Below, in pieces: positions 30,597 to 38,904 of a stretch of DNA of 64,000 nucleotides. Position 1 is the stretch's first letter. Every line of letters begins with the position of its first letter. The stretch is from Bacteroidota bacterium (GTDB taxonomy: Bacteria > Bacteroidota > Bacteroidia > JABDFU01): NCBI GenBank assembly GCA_013286385.1, contig JABDFU010000003.1:31321-95320 (forward strand), in the 5' to 3' direction. The notes under the pieces are model-generated. The model was not told the origin of the DNA. It worked only from the letters and a program-made list of their open reading frames with translations, and ran no database searches. A program made the translations under genes and the position numbers.

Positions 30597-30628
30597 GCTG
30601 TTCGGATTTTACCTGAGCCGCACTGATT

Positions 30629-31042
30629 TTAATTAACCTGCACATGCGTATATAATTTCAGCCAGCGAAGCGCTTTTTCCCTGTCAGTAAACAGCTGCGT
30701 CGGCATCGGAGGCCTGCTTAATTTAAGGTAAAAATTGGCAAAAAGATTTTGTATGGGCGTATTGGTCACCACCGCAAGGGAATTTATATTTACACCGGCT
30801 TCCTTAGAGGCCAGGTAGTCCCTCGCATCATCATCGACATGTTTTAGATTCCTGATATCCGCAATTACAGGCCTTGTAACCCCATTAGAAACTTTTAAAC
30901 GGTCCTGAACAGTTTGTCTGGCTATAGTCAGACTTATCTTAAGTTCGGGCTGATAAATAAAAAAAAGAATCCCCTCTTCCAGCCAGACCTGGATGTGTTC
31001 ATTTTCAAAATAATTTTCCCTTTTTGCTTCCATACTGTCCAT
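30629..31042 (-). CDS. Uncharacterised STAS/SpoIIAA-like protein, paralog of next gene
   Basis: VSNGVTRPVIADIRNLKHVDDDARDYLASKEA pattern. Confidence 0.5.
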   Translation of the reverse strand: MDSMEAKRENYFENEHIQVWLEEGILFFIYQPELKISLTIARQTVQDRLKVSNGVTRPVIADIRNLKHVDDDARDYLASKEAGVNINSLAVVTNTPIQNLFANFYLKLSRPPMPTQLFTDREKALRWLKLYTHVQVN

Positions 31043-31051
31043 TGAATTGAA

Positions 31052-31438
31052 TTATTTATACTGTTCGAGCCACCTCAGTCCTGCCGCCACGTTGCTGAAT
31101 ACAAAGGTCGGAATCACAGGTTTGCTGAACTTCAAAAAAAAATTTGCATACAATTTAGTGAATTTATTTCCGGTCACAATTCCTACCGCAGTCATATTTC
31201 TGAGTGCTTCAGCTGTGGCATAATAATCTCGTGCATCACTGTCAATGCCCGAAACATTACGGATGTCTGACAGAACCGGACGTGAAATATCGTGCATAAA
31301 TTCAAGACGCTCCTGTACACCCATCCTGGCATTTTCAAGGGTAATGTGCGTGTTCTCCCAAAATTCACTGAAAATAATTCCATCTTCAAGCCACATCCTG
31401 CCAAGTTTTGTTTCTATATAATTTCCGGAGTCTCTCAT
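31052..31438 (-). CDS. Uncharacterised STAS/SpoIIAA-like protein, tandem paralog
   Basis: MHDISRPVLSDIRNVSGIDSDARDYYATAEA, LYANFFLKFSKPVIPT shared with neighbour. Confidence 0.5.
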   Translation of the reverse strand: MRDSGNYIETKLGRMWLEDGIIFSEFWENTHITLENARMGVQERLEFMHDISRPVLSDIRNVSGIDSDARDYYATAEALRNMTAVGIVTGNKFTKLYANFFLKFSKPVIPTFVFSNVAAGLRWLEQYK

Positions 31439-31595
31439 TCACCGCTCAAATATAGGTAATTGAAATTCCAGGTATATCAGTGTATGTTAATTTCTTTTTG
31501 AAAATAGTCACCAAAAAGTAAAACTTAAAAGACCGTTCCACGTAAGACAAACATATTTTAGTTCTCAACGCTAACACTCCACTAAAACCCCATTT

Positions 31596-34112
31596 ATGGC
31601 TAAACACAACCAGATTGTAGATACTATTGATGAGTGTATAACAAATGGTGTTAAAAACAATATCCTTCACCTTTCAGCGCAGGATGACTATTCGGACGGA
31701 AGAACAATTCGTATAAACGGAAATCGTCTGGTAAATTTTGCTTCCTACAGTTACCTTGGACTGGAGACAGACGCCAGACTGAAGGCAGCCGGCATTGACG
31801 CATTTCAGAAATACGGTTCACAGTTCGGATCCTCCAGGGCCTATGTTTCTGTGCGTCTTTATGAAGAGCTTGAAAATTTATTTGCAAGGATTTTCGGAGC
31901 TCCGGTGCTGATCGCACCCTCTACCACATTAGCCCACATGGCTGCAATACCGGTTCTGGTGCGCGATGAAGATGTTGTCATTTTAGACCAGCACGTACAT
32001 GCCAGCATTCAGACCACCGTTAAGATGCTTCGCTCCAGAGGAATACCGGTTGAATTACTTCGTCATAATTCTCTTGAAAAATTAGAAGACCGGATCAAAG
32101 AACTTCGTCAGAAATACCGAAAAGTATGGTATATGCTGGACGGCGTTTATTCCATGTATGGAGATTTTGCTCCGTTAAAAGATCTTTACCAGTTAATGAA
32201 CAAATACCAGCAGTTTAATTGCTATGTCGATGATGCGCATGGAATGAGCTGGACCGGTTCAAACGGTTCGGGCTATGTTATGAGCCAGATACCGCTCCAT
32301 CCCCAGATGATACTGTTAACCTCTTTAAATAAAGCCTTTGCGGGAAGCGGAGGCGCCATCATCTTTCCGGACAAAGAACAATTCAGGAAAGTAAGAACAT
32401 GCGGTGGAACACTTATTTTTTCCACACCCATACAACCCCCTATGCTGGGGGTTGATTGCGCTTCAGCCTTGATACACCTTTCTTCAGAACTTCCGCTGAT
32501 GCAGGAAAAATTGCAAAAGAGGATACAATTTACCCAGGCTCTTCTTGAAAAATACAAGCTGCCGGTGGTTTCCAATAACGGTTCGCCGATTTTTTATATT
32601 GGAACAGGTCTTCCACGCGTTGGTTACAACATGGTCAACAGGACAATGAAGGAGGGATATTACATGAGTATCGGTCTGTTTCCGGCTGTCGCTATGAAAA
32701 GCACCGGATTACGATTCTGTCTCAACCTGCACCAGTCGCTTGAAGACATCGAAAACATGATCGCAGTGATTGCATATCACTATCCGCTTGCGCTTTCAGA
32801 GGAAGGCCGAACCAGGAATGATGTTCAACTGGCGTTTAAACTTCCATTGTTTGAAGAAGAGCGTACACAAAAAAATGTTCAACTGGATGTTCAACTGAAA
32901 GACGCTCTTACAATTGAATACGTTCAGAGTGTACGGACAATTGAAGCTCAGCAGTGGAACAGCATGTTGGGGTCCAACGGATCATTCGACTGGAACGGAT
33001 TGTGCTTTCTTGAAAATACGTTCAGGAACAACCCTGAAAAGGAGAACAACTGGGATTTTCATTACGTCATTGTACGTGACTCTGAAAAGAAACCCATATT
33101 GGCCACCTTCTTAACCACCGCGTGGTGCAAGGACGATATATTTTCACCGGCATCTGTGTCTGAAGAAATGGAAAAGGAAAGACAAAAAAATCCCTACCAC
33201 TTATGCTCCAGAGTTTTAATGATGGGGTCTTTGCTTACCGAAGGCAACCATTTGTACATAGATCGGAGCCATTGCAACTGGAGGGAAGCACTGCGTCTTC
33301 TTTTGGAAAAAATAGCCTCTATACAGATTCAGGCTAATCTCACGCAGGTCAATCTTCGGGATTTTGAGGCTGATGACATTGAAATCAGAGACATTTTGCT
33401 GGGAGAAGGTTTTGTTAAAGTCGATTTGCCGGACGCCCATGTTTTCAGCAATCTGGGCTGGGCCACAATTGACGAATACATGAGTCGCATTTCTATTAAA
33501 TCACGCAAACATGTAAAAAAATACATTTCTCCGTACGAAGAGTATTATGATGTTGAGCTTGTAAGTACCGAAATCTCAGAGGAAGAAGTACAGCATCTGT
33601 ATTCTCTTTACCTGAATGTAAAAGACAAAGGATTCGAACTAAACACGTTTTCTTTACCGGTAAAAGCATTTAAGAAGATGATCCTGGACCCCAACTGGGA
33701 AGTTCTTCAGATTACATTGAAAGAACAGTTAAACGACCGGCCGAAAAGGCGGCCGATAGCGGTAATGTTTTCCTTTATGGGAAAAGATACCTACAGCCCT
33801 GTCATTGTCGGATTAGACTATTTTTATTTATTTGCCTACAAAAATTACAGGCAGATATTGTTCCAGGCCATAAAAAGAGCAAGTATTCTTGATAAGAAGA
33901 CCATCTTCTTAGGATTTACCGCTTCGATAGAAAAGCAGAGGCTGGGAGCAGAAAATATACCCAAGGTTGCCTATGTGCAGATGACCGATGGATTCAATAT
34001 GCAGGTACTTGAAATGACTCATGTGCAGGAGAGGTCGAAGGAAAGAGAAAGAATATACTCCCAACATGTTCAAAATAAGCAGGCTCTGCAGAATACAAAA
34101 ATAAAGGATTAG
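31596..34112 (+). CDS. Bifunctional alpha-oxoamine synthase-like PLP enzyme fused to GNAT-like acyltransferase domain
   Basis: N-term NFASYSYLGLETD, YVDDAHGMSWTG, LNKAFAGSGG (PLP lysine); C-terminal ~400 aa with ISIKSRKHVKKYISPYEEYYDVELV and LGAENIPKVAYVQMTDGF. Confidence 0.8.
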   Translation: MAKHNQIVDTIDECITNGVKNNILHLSAQDDYSDGRTIRINGNRLVNFASYSYLGLETDARLKAAGIDAFQKYGSQFGSSRAYVSVRLYEELENLFARIFGAPVLIAPSTTLAHMAAIPVLVRDEDVVILDQHVHASIQTTVKMLRSRGIPVELLRHNSLEKLEDRIKELRQKYRKVWYMLDGVYSMYGDFAPLKDLYQLMNKYQQFNCYVDDAHGMSWTGSNGSGYVMSQIPLHPQMILLTSLNKAFAGSGGAIIFPDKEQFRKVRTCGGTLIFSTPIQPPMLGVDCASALIHLSSELPLMQEKLQKRIQFTQALLEKYKLPVVSNNGSPIFYIGTGLPRVGYNMVNRTMKEGYYMSIGLFPAVAMKSTGLRFCLNLHQSLEDIENMIAVIAYHYPLALSEEGRTRNDVQLAFKLPLFEEERTQKNVQLDVQLKDALTIEYVQSVRTIEAQQWNSMLGSNGSFDWNGLCFLENTFRNNPEKENNWDFHYVIVRDSEKKPILATFLTTAWCKDDIFSPASVSEEMEKERQKNPYHLCSRVLMMGSLLTEGNHLYIDRSHCNWREALRLLLEKIASIQIQANLTQVNLRDFEADDIEIRDILLGEGFVKVDLPDAHVFSNLGWATIDEYMSRISIKSRKHVKKYISPYEEYYDVELVSTEISEEEVQHLYSLYLNVKDKGFELNTFSLPVKAFKKMILDPNWEVLQITLKEQLNDRPKRRPIAVMFSFMGKDTYSPVIVGLDYFYLFAYKNYRQILFQAIKRASILDKKTIFLGFTASIEKQRLGAENIPKVAYVQMTDGFNMQVLEMTHVQERSKERERIYSQHVQNKQALQNTKIKD

Positions 34113-34146
34113 TCCATTTTACGTATTCACACTTCCGGCAAAAGGA

Positions 34147-34602
34147 TTATTTCTTCTTAAGCAGCGAATCCTTTTTCCAGCCTTCAGCTCTTTTCATAGG
34201 GTATCCGTACCGCTGACCATCATACTCATCCCGTTGGCCATCGTACCCATCCCGTTGATTATCACTATATCCGTCACACTGGCCATCGTAATAGCCATCG
34301 CGCTGGCCGTCAAACTCCTCCCCCCAGAAAGGACCGGCCTCCTCTTCATATCCCCGTCTGTCCATCATCATATAGGAATGATTCATCATTTTGTATTTCT
34401 CCTCCATCATTCGTTCAGGATAATGACAGCAACGGATAACTGCAAAGCAGCCAATGCACAGAAGCATTAAAAATCCCGAAACAATCATGAACCAGGAAAA
34501 ATAACAATACAATTTGCCCAGGGACTCCTTTTGAATCTGAGCCAATAATTTAACGCCGGCATACATAACCAGCAAAGCGAGTGAACAAGCGATTAGTAAC
34601 AT
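34147..34602 (-). CDS. Membrane-anchored protein with tandem DGQRDGY-type repeats
   Basis: Two hydrophobic segments then GEEFDGQRDGYYDGQCDGYSDNQRDGYDGQRDEYDGQRYGY. Confidence 0.5.
   Translation of the reverse strand: MLLIACSLALLVMYAGVKLLAQIQKESLGKLYCYFSWFMIVSGFLMLLCIGCFAVIRCCHYPERMMEEKYKMMNHSYMMMDRRGYEEEAGPFWGEEFDGQRDGYYDGQCDGYSDNQRDGYDGQRDEYDGQRYGYPMKRAEGWKKDSLLKKK
34195..34320 (-). repeat. Degenerate ~21-bp tandem repeat encoding (Y)DGQRDGY
   Basis: Repeated CCATCGTA/CCATCCCGTTGG segments on + strand. Confidence 0.5.
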
Positions 34603-34688
34603 GGTCTTAAAGTTTAATGGTTTAGCGTTTATTTTTAAAAGTCAAATTTAACTGTGTCGAAATTAGTTCACAGAGCCCGGAAATGAAA

Positions 34689-34700
34689 TGACTAAAATCA
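34689..34700. promoter_or_regulatory. FNR/CRP-like site with one mismatch (TGACTAAAATCA)
   Basis: TGAC-N4-ATCA; nested in an inverted repeat GAAATGAC...CGAAATTAATTTCG...GTCATTTC (34685-34726). Confidence 0.3.
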
Positions 34701-34799
34701 CGATCGAAATTAATTTCGGTCATTTCTTTTTTTTTCGCCGTGAATTAGCTTCGTTGTAGTACTAAAAACGAATTACAAAAGAAATTAAAACATACGTCC

Positions 34800-35168
34800 A
34801 TGAAAAAAATGGTTCTCGTTACTGCGTTGGCACTGACCTGCCAGGCGGGTACAATGAAAGCTCAATTTTGGAGGGCACTTTGGCCGGCAGTCGGTCTGGG
34901 TGTCGGAGCAGGGCTGGTTTACGAAGCCTATACACATCCGTATCCGTACTACTACCCTCCTTATCCTTACCGCAGTCCCTATCCGTACCCTTATGCGTAT
35001 CCGTACCGATACCCTTACTATTATGGATATCCATACCCAAGGGGCCCTTATTATAACAGAGGGTACAAAGCCGGGTATTATGGCGGTTACAGAGGGGGGT
35101 ATTATGGAAGGGGGCCTGCCGGAGGAAGGGGCGCTGCCGGAAACAGAGGCGCAGGACAACGGCGGTAA
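34800..35168 (+). CDS. Secreted Tyr/Pro- and Gly-rich low-complexity protein
   Basis: Signal peptide then YPYPYYYPPYPYRSPYPYPYAYPYRYPYYYGYPYP and GYYGGYRGGYYGRGPAGGRG. Confidence 0.55.
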   Translation: MKKMVLVTALALTCQAGTMKAQFWRALWPAVGLGVGAGLVYEAYTHPYPYYYPPYPYRSPYPYPYAYPYRYPYYYGYPYPRGPYYNRGYKAGYYGGYRGGYYGRGPAGGRGAAGNRGAGQRR

Positions 35169-35197
35169 GGAAATAGGAACATCGTTAAACTCAGAAT

Positions 35198-36070
35198 ATG
35201 AAAAAACCAATCGTACCACTGCTGACCCTGGCCTTGCTGGCCTGCAATACGGGTGTAAAAGAGAATGCAAATCCGGCTTCGGACAGTCAGATAAAGGTAA
35301 AAGACTCTGTTATTAATAACCTGCTGCAGTCTTTCAATGAAATTCAGGACAACCTGAATGAAATCAAGCTGAAAGAAAATATACTTACAGTTAACGTTCA
35401 AAGTCCTGAATTGCAAAAATCACAGAAAGACCAGATCAAAACTGACATTGCACTTATTTATGATTTACTGAATAAAAACAGGAAGTTGTTGACCAGTATG
35501 AACGAAAAGCTGAAAGATTCGACTGTTAAAATTAACCAGCTTCAAAAATTCATTGGGAATCTTCTCTCACAGGTAACGAACGGGGAACTTGAGGTTAATT
35601 CCATGAAAAAGCAAATAGCCTCCCTGAAAATAGAATTGGACACCTTGCAGGTGCATAATCTGAATACCCAACTGGCATCGGATCAGAAAACCGGACTGCT
35701 TAACAGGGGATATTTTGCTATCGGGACGATGGAAGAACTCAAAAAAGAAGGTGTACTCATTGAAAAAGGCGGCGTTATTGGAGTTGGCAAAGTTACAGAG
35801 CTGAATCCTGATCTGACCCAGGACATGTTCAGTGTAATTGATAAGAGTGAAAAGAAGGATATCGCCATTGCAGCCAAACACGTTAAAGTGATCGGTCCTC
35901 ATCCGGGTGATTCCTACAGCATAGACGACCAAAAGAAAACAGTTAAAACCATCAGCATAAAGGATCCTAAGAAATTCTGGAGTACAAGTAACTACATTAT
36001 AATAGTTGTCTCCAATGACAAACCGATTCCTCAGGAATTTGCCGGAATTTCGACTCAGAACAGATACTAA
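35198..36070 (+). CDS. Coiled-coil lipoprotein (paralog of 25859..26746)
   Basis: Lipobox LALLACN; FNEIQDNLNEIKLKE, DQIKTDIALIYDLLNKNR, PHPGDSYS, DPKKFWSTSNYIIIV. Confidence 0.7.
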   Translation: MKKPIVPLLTLALLACNTGVKENANPASDSQIKVKDSVINNLLQSFNEIQDNLNEIKLKENILTVNVQSPELQKSQKDQIKTDIALIYDLLNKNRKLLTSMNEKLKDSTVKINQLQKFIGNLLSQVTNGELEVNSMKKQIASLKIELDTLQVHNLNTQLASDQKTGLLNRGYFAIGTMEELKKEGVLIEKGGVIGVGKVTELNPDLTQDMFSVIDKSEKKDIAIAAKHVKVIGPHPGDSYSIDDQKKTVKTISIKDPKKFWSTSNYIIIVVSNDKPIPQEFAGISTQNRY

Positions 36071-36080
36071 CACGAACAGG

Positions 36081-36884
36081 TTAAGCCGGAAGCAGAAGAA
36101 CCGGGAAGGAGGCTGTCTCTGAAAATTCTTCTGCGCTTTCGGTCTGGAACAATGAAGCCAGAAATCCTTTATGCTTGTTTGTTAAAACAAGCATGTCAGA
36201 CCTGGTTTTTTTCATTTGAGCGGGAATAGATTCAGGAATATCTTCAGAAATCACATGTTCAAATTTGAGATTTTTGTACTGAGTCGACCGGGTTTTAATC
36301 AGCGATTTGATCCCCTTTTCGCTTTCCAGAAGAATCACAACAGACGGGTCAAACGTTTCGAGCAAATCATAAACTGCTTTTTTGGACAATACCGTTTCAG
36401 TTTCCCAGTCACATGCATATAAAATCCTGAATGTGGGTTTGCAGGAAACTGCAACAGGTACTACCAGTACCGGACAATTGACCCTGCTTGCAAAATGCCA
36501 GGCCGTTGTACCGAAAAAATAATCATATATGGAGTCAGCCCCATTGGTACCCATTACGATTAGAGTATGCGCTGAACCGAATTCTGCAAGAACTCGTTCA
36601 AGGGATTGGGTACCGACCTCAACCTCATAGGCCACATCAATTTTGAAGGTCTGCTTCACTACAAGACTCTGCTCTTTCAGTTGTCTCAATGCATCCCGGG
36701 TGCTCACCCGTTCTGTGGCTCCGATTCCTTCGCCCATACTTACGGCTGATGCGACAACCGGAATGCTTTCAACATGAATCAGCAGAAGCTTTGCTCCTGT
36801 TTTTTTGGCTATCCGGGCCGCATATTCCAGTGCATTATTGGCAGCCGCCGAAAAGTCGCTCGGGCAGATTATTTTCTTAATCAT
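36081..36884 (-). CDS. Universal stress protein, tandem Usp domains
   Basis: IICPSDFSAAANNALEYAARIA, TLIVMGTNGADS...FFGTTAWHFASRVNCPVLVVP. Confidence 0.85.
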   Translation of the reverse strand: MIKKIICPSDFSAAANNALEYAARIAKKTGAKLLLIHVESIPVVASAVSMGEGIGATERVSTRDALRQLKEQSLVVKQTFKIDVAYEVEVGTQSLERVLAEFGSAHTLIVMGTNGADSIYDYFFGTTAWHFASRVNCPVLVVPVAVSCKPTFRILYACDWETETVLSKKAVYDLLETFDPSVVILLESEKGIKSLIKTRSTQYKNLKFEHVISEDIPESIPAQMKKTRSDMLVLTNKHKGFLASLFQTESAEEFSETASFPVLLLPA

Positions 36885-36963
36885 ATCGTTTTATTTAGTT
36901 CAATGAACTGCAAAGTAAAAAACAGATCAGCCTTTCAGCAATGATTTTAACACCGCCTGGATA

Positions 36964-36975
36964 TGATTCAAATCA
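36964..36975. promoter_or_regulatory. FNR/CRP-type palindrome TGATTCAAATCA
   Basis: Perfect TGAT-N4-ATCA about 85 bp upstream of the USP start (36884) and 24 bp from the sulfatase start. Confidence 0.5.
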
Positions 36976-36993
36976 TTTCGGTAAATTCGCTTA

Positions 36994-38904
36994 GTGAAAT
37001 TTCATTCGGGCATTTTCAAGATCTTTCGCATTTATCTGCTTTGGCTCTGCATTTTTACGGTATTCAGGATTTTCTTCCTGTTGTCTAATCTGTCATCCTC
37101 CTCAGGTATACAACAACATATCTTCGGACTTATCGGTACCGGGCTGCAGTTTGATTCCTGTGTGGGATGCTATTTGCTGATGATCCCGTCCGTACTGTTT
37201 TTTGCGATGAGCTTCTTTAAAAAAGAACCCTACTCGTTGCAGCTGGCGACCTTCGCATACATGGCCCTGACAGGCGGTGTGGCTCTGCTTTTATGCGCCG
37301 CAGATATTCCTTTCTACCACCAGTTTCATTCGCGTATCAATATTGCCGCGCTTTCCTGGATGGACAGCCCGGGCTATATGGTTAAACTCATATTCAGTTA
37401 CGGCTACAATTATATTTTTCTTTCGCTCTTCGCCAGTGCGCTGGTTTTTTACCTGATCCTTCTGAAAAAAAACCTGTTCATCAAAAAAAAATCCACCGAA
37501 ACCATAGCAACAGGCAGCAAGCATTACCTTCAACCCCTGCCCTATCTGCTGATTTTCGGATTACTGGTCATAGGGGCCAGGGGCCGTCTTCAGCAAAAAG
37601 CAACCATCAACTGGGGTGTAGCTTTTTTTTCAAGCAATCAGTTCGCAAATCTGTCGGCCCTGAATCCTGTGTTTGCTTTCATGGCCAGCATAGAGGATAA
37701 AAACGCCCAGGTTCACAACGGATTTCATTTCATGCCCGGCCCTGAGGCAATCAAACAACTGAAAGACAATCTTACGCCCGCCGGATACCTTAACGACAGT
37801 ACGCTGGCACACAGGATCTCCTTTCAAAAGCCTGCAAGGAAAGCCAATGTAATCCTTATTATTATGGAAAGCATGTCGGCCAACAAAATGGGGTGTTTCC
37901 CAAACGGCAAACAGCTGACACCTTTTCTGGATAGCCTTGCACTTAAATCCCATTTTTTTACCCATTGTTATTCGGATGGGATCCATACCTTCAACGGACT
38001 TTACAGCTGCCTGACTGGCAACCCGGCAAGTCCGTTGCAGCATCCTCTGCGAGTGCAAACAGAGGCCGCCGATTCCTTTTGCCTGCCCTGGTTACTAAAA
38101 CAAAATGGCTATGCCACAAGTTTTTTTACAACACATGATGAGCAATTTGATTTCATGAACGGATTCTTGAAAAAAAACGGATTTGAGCAGGTCATTGGTC
38201 AGAATTGTTATCCTTCTGCGGAGGTGCTCGGCGTCACCGGAGTTCCTGATCATGTGATGTTCAACTTATCCATGCCCTATCTGAACAAAAGCACACAGCC
38301 GTTTTTTGCAACTTACCTGACAGGAAGTGATCACCAGCCTTTCGCCTTTCCATCAAATACATCGTTTACCTCAACGGAGAACAATGCTCACTACCGTATC
38401 GTACAGTATGCAGACTGGTCGCTCAGGCAGTTCTTCCAGCTTTGCAAAAAACAAAGCTGGTATACAAATACGCTGTTTGTTCTGGTGGCCGATCACGGGG
38501 CCATTGTTGACGGGGATGAAGACAATGTTATGGCTCTGCATCATATTCCCTTGATTTTTTATTCTCCCGACAGCAGCCTGTTGGACCGGATTGTGAAGGA
38601 CAAAGCGCTGGCCGGACAAATTGATATAGAACCAACCATAATGGGTTACCTCAGCCTGCCGTACACGAATACCTGTTACGGAACTGACCTGAATTATACC
38701 TATCGGAAAAAGATTGCATTCACTATGGATGCCGACCGTATCGTTATAGACAGCGCTTATTACTATATTTCCAGAGAGGTTGATGCGGGACTTTATAAAA
38801 TTAACCCAGGTAAAAAATACTGTAGCCAGACAGATGACAGCATCAAAGCGAAGGGCTTAAGGGACTATTCCAATGCAGTTTACCAGCTGCTCAGCAAAAA
38901 ATAA
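36994..38904 (+). CDS. LTA synthase/sulfatase family membrane protein
   Basis: N-terminal membrane segments; NVILIIMESMSANKMGCFPNGKQLTPFLDSLA, LFVLVADHGAIVDG. Confidence 0.8.
   Translation: MKFHSGIFKIFRIYLLWLCIFTVFRIFFLLSNLSSSSGIQQHIFGLIGTGLQFDSCVGCYLLMIPSVLFFAMSFFKKEPYSLQLATFAYMALTGGVALLLCAADIPFYHQFHSRINIAALSWMDSPGYMVKLIFSYGYNYIFLSLFASALVFYLILLKKNLFIKKKSTETIATGSKHYLQPLPYLLIFGLLVIGARGRLQQKATINWGVAFFSSNQFANLSALNPVFAFMASIEDKNAQVHNGFHFMPGPEAIKQLKDNLTPAGYLNDSTLAHRISFQKPARKANVILIIMESMSANKMGCFPNGKQLTPFLDSLALKSHFFTHCYSDGIHTFNGLYSCLTGNPASPLQHPLRVQTEAADSFCLPWLLKQNGYATSFFTTHDEQFDFMNGFLKKNGFEQVIGQNCYPSAEVLGVTGVPDHVMFNLSMPYLNKSTQPFFATYLTGSDHQPFAFPSNTSFTSTENNAHYRIVQYADWSLRQFFQLCKKQSWYTNTLFVLVADHGAIVDGDEDNVMALHHIPLIFYSPDSSLLDRIVKDKALAGQIDIEPTIMGYLSLPYTNTCYGTDLNYTYRKKIAFTMDADRIVIDSAYYYISREVDAGLYKINPGKKYCSQTDDSIKAKGLRDYSNAVYQLLSKK

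Noticed and set aside
34195-34320. Possible CRISPR array in the repetitive segment
   Set aside because: Degenerate ~21-bp coding repeats without unique spacers; explained by DGQRDGY peptide repeats.
34785-35270. 161-aa minus ORF opposite the Tyr/Pro-rich gene
   Set aside because: Low-complexity antisense shadow of the repeat; RIRVRIG-type translation.
35567-36073. 168-aa minus ORF opposite lipoprotein 2
   Set aside because: Antisense shadow of a supported CDS.
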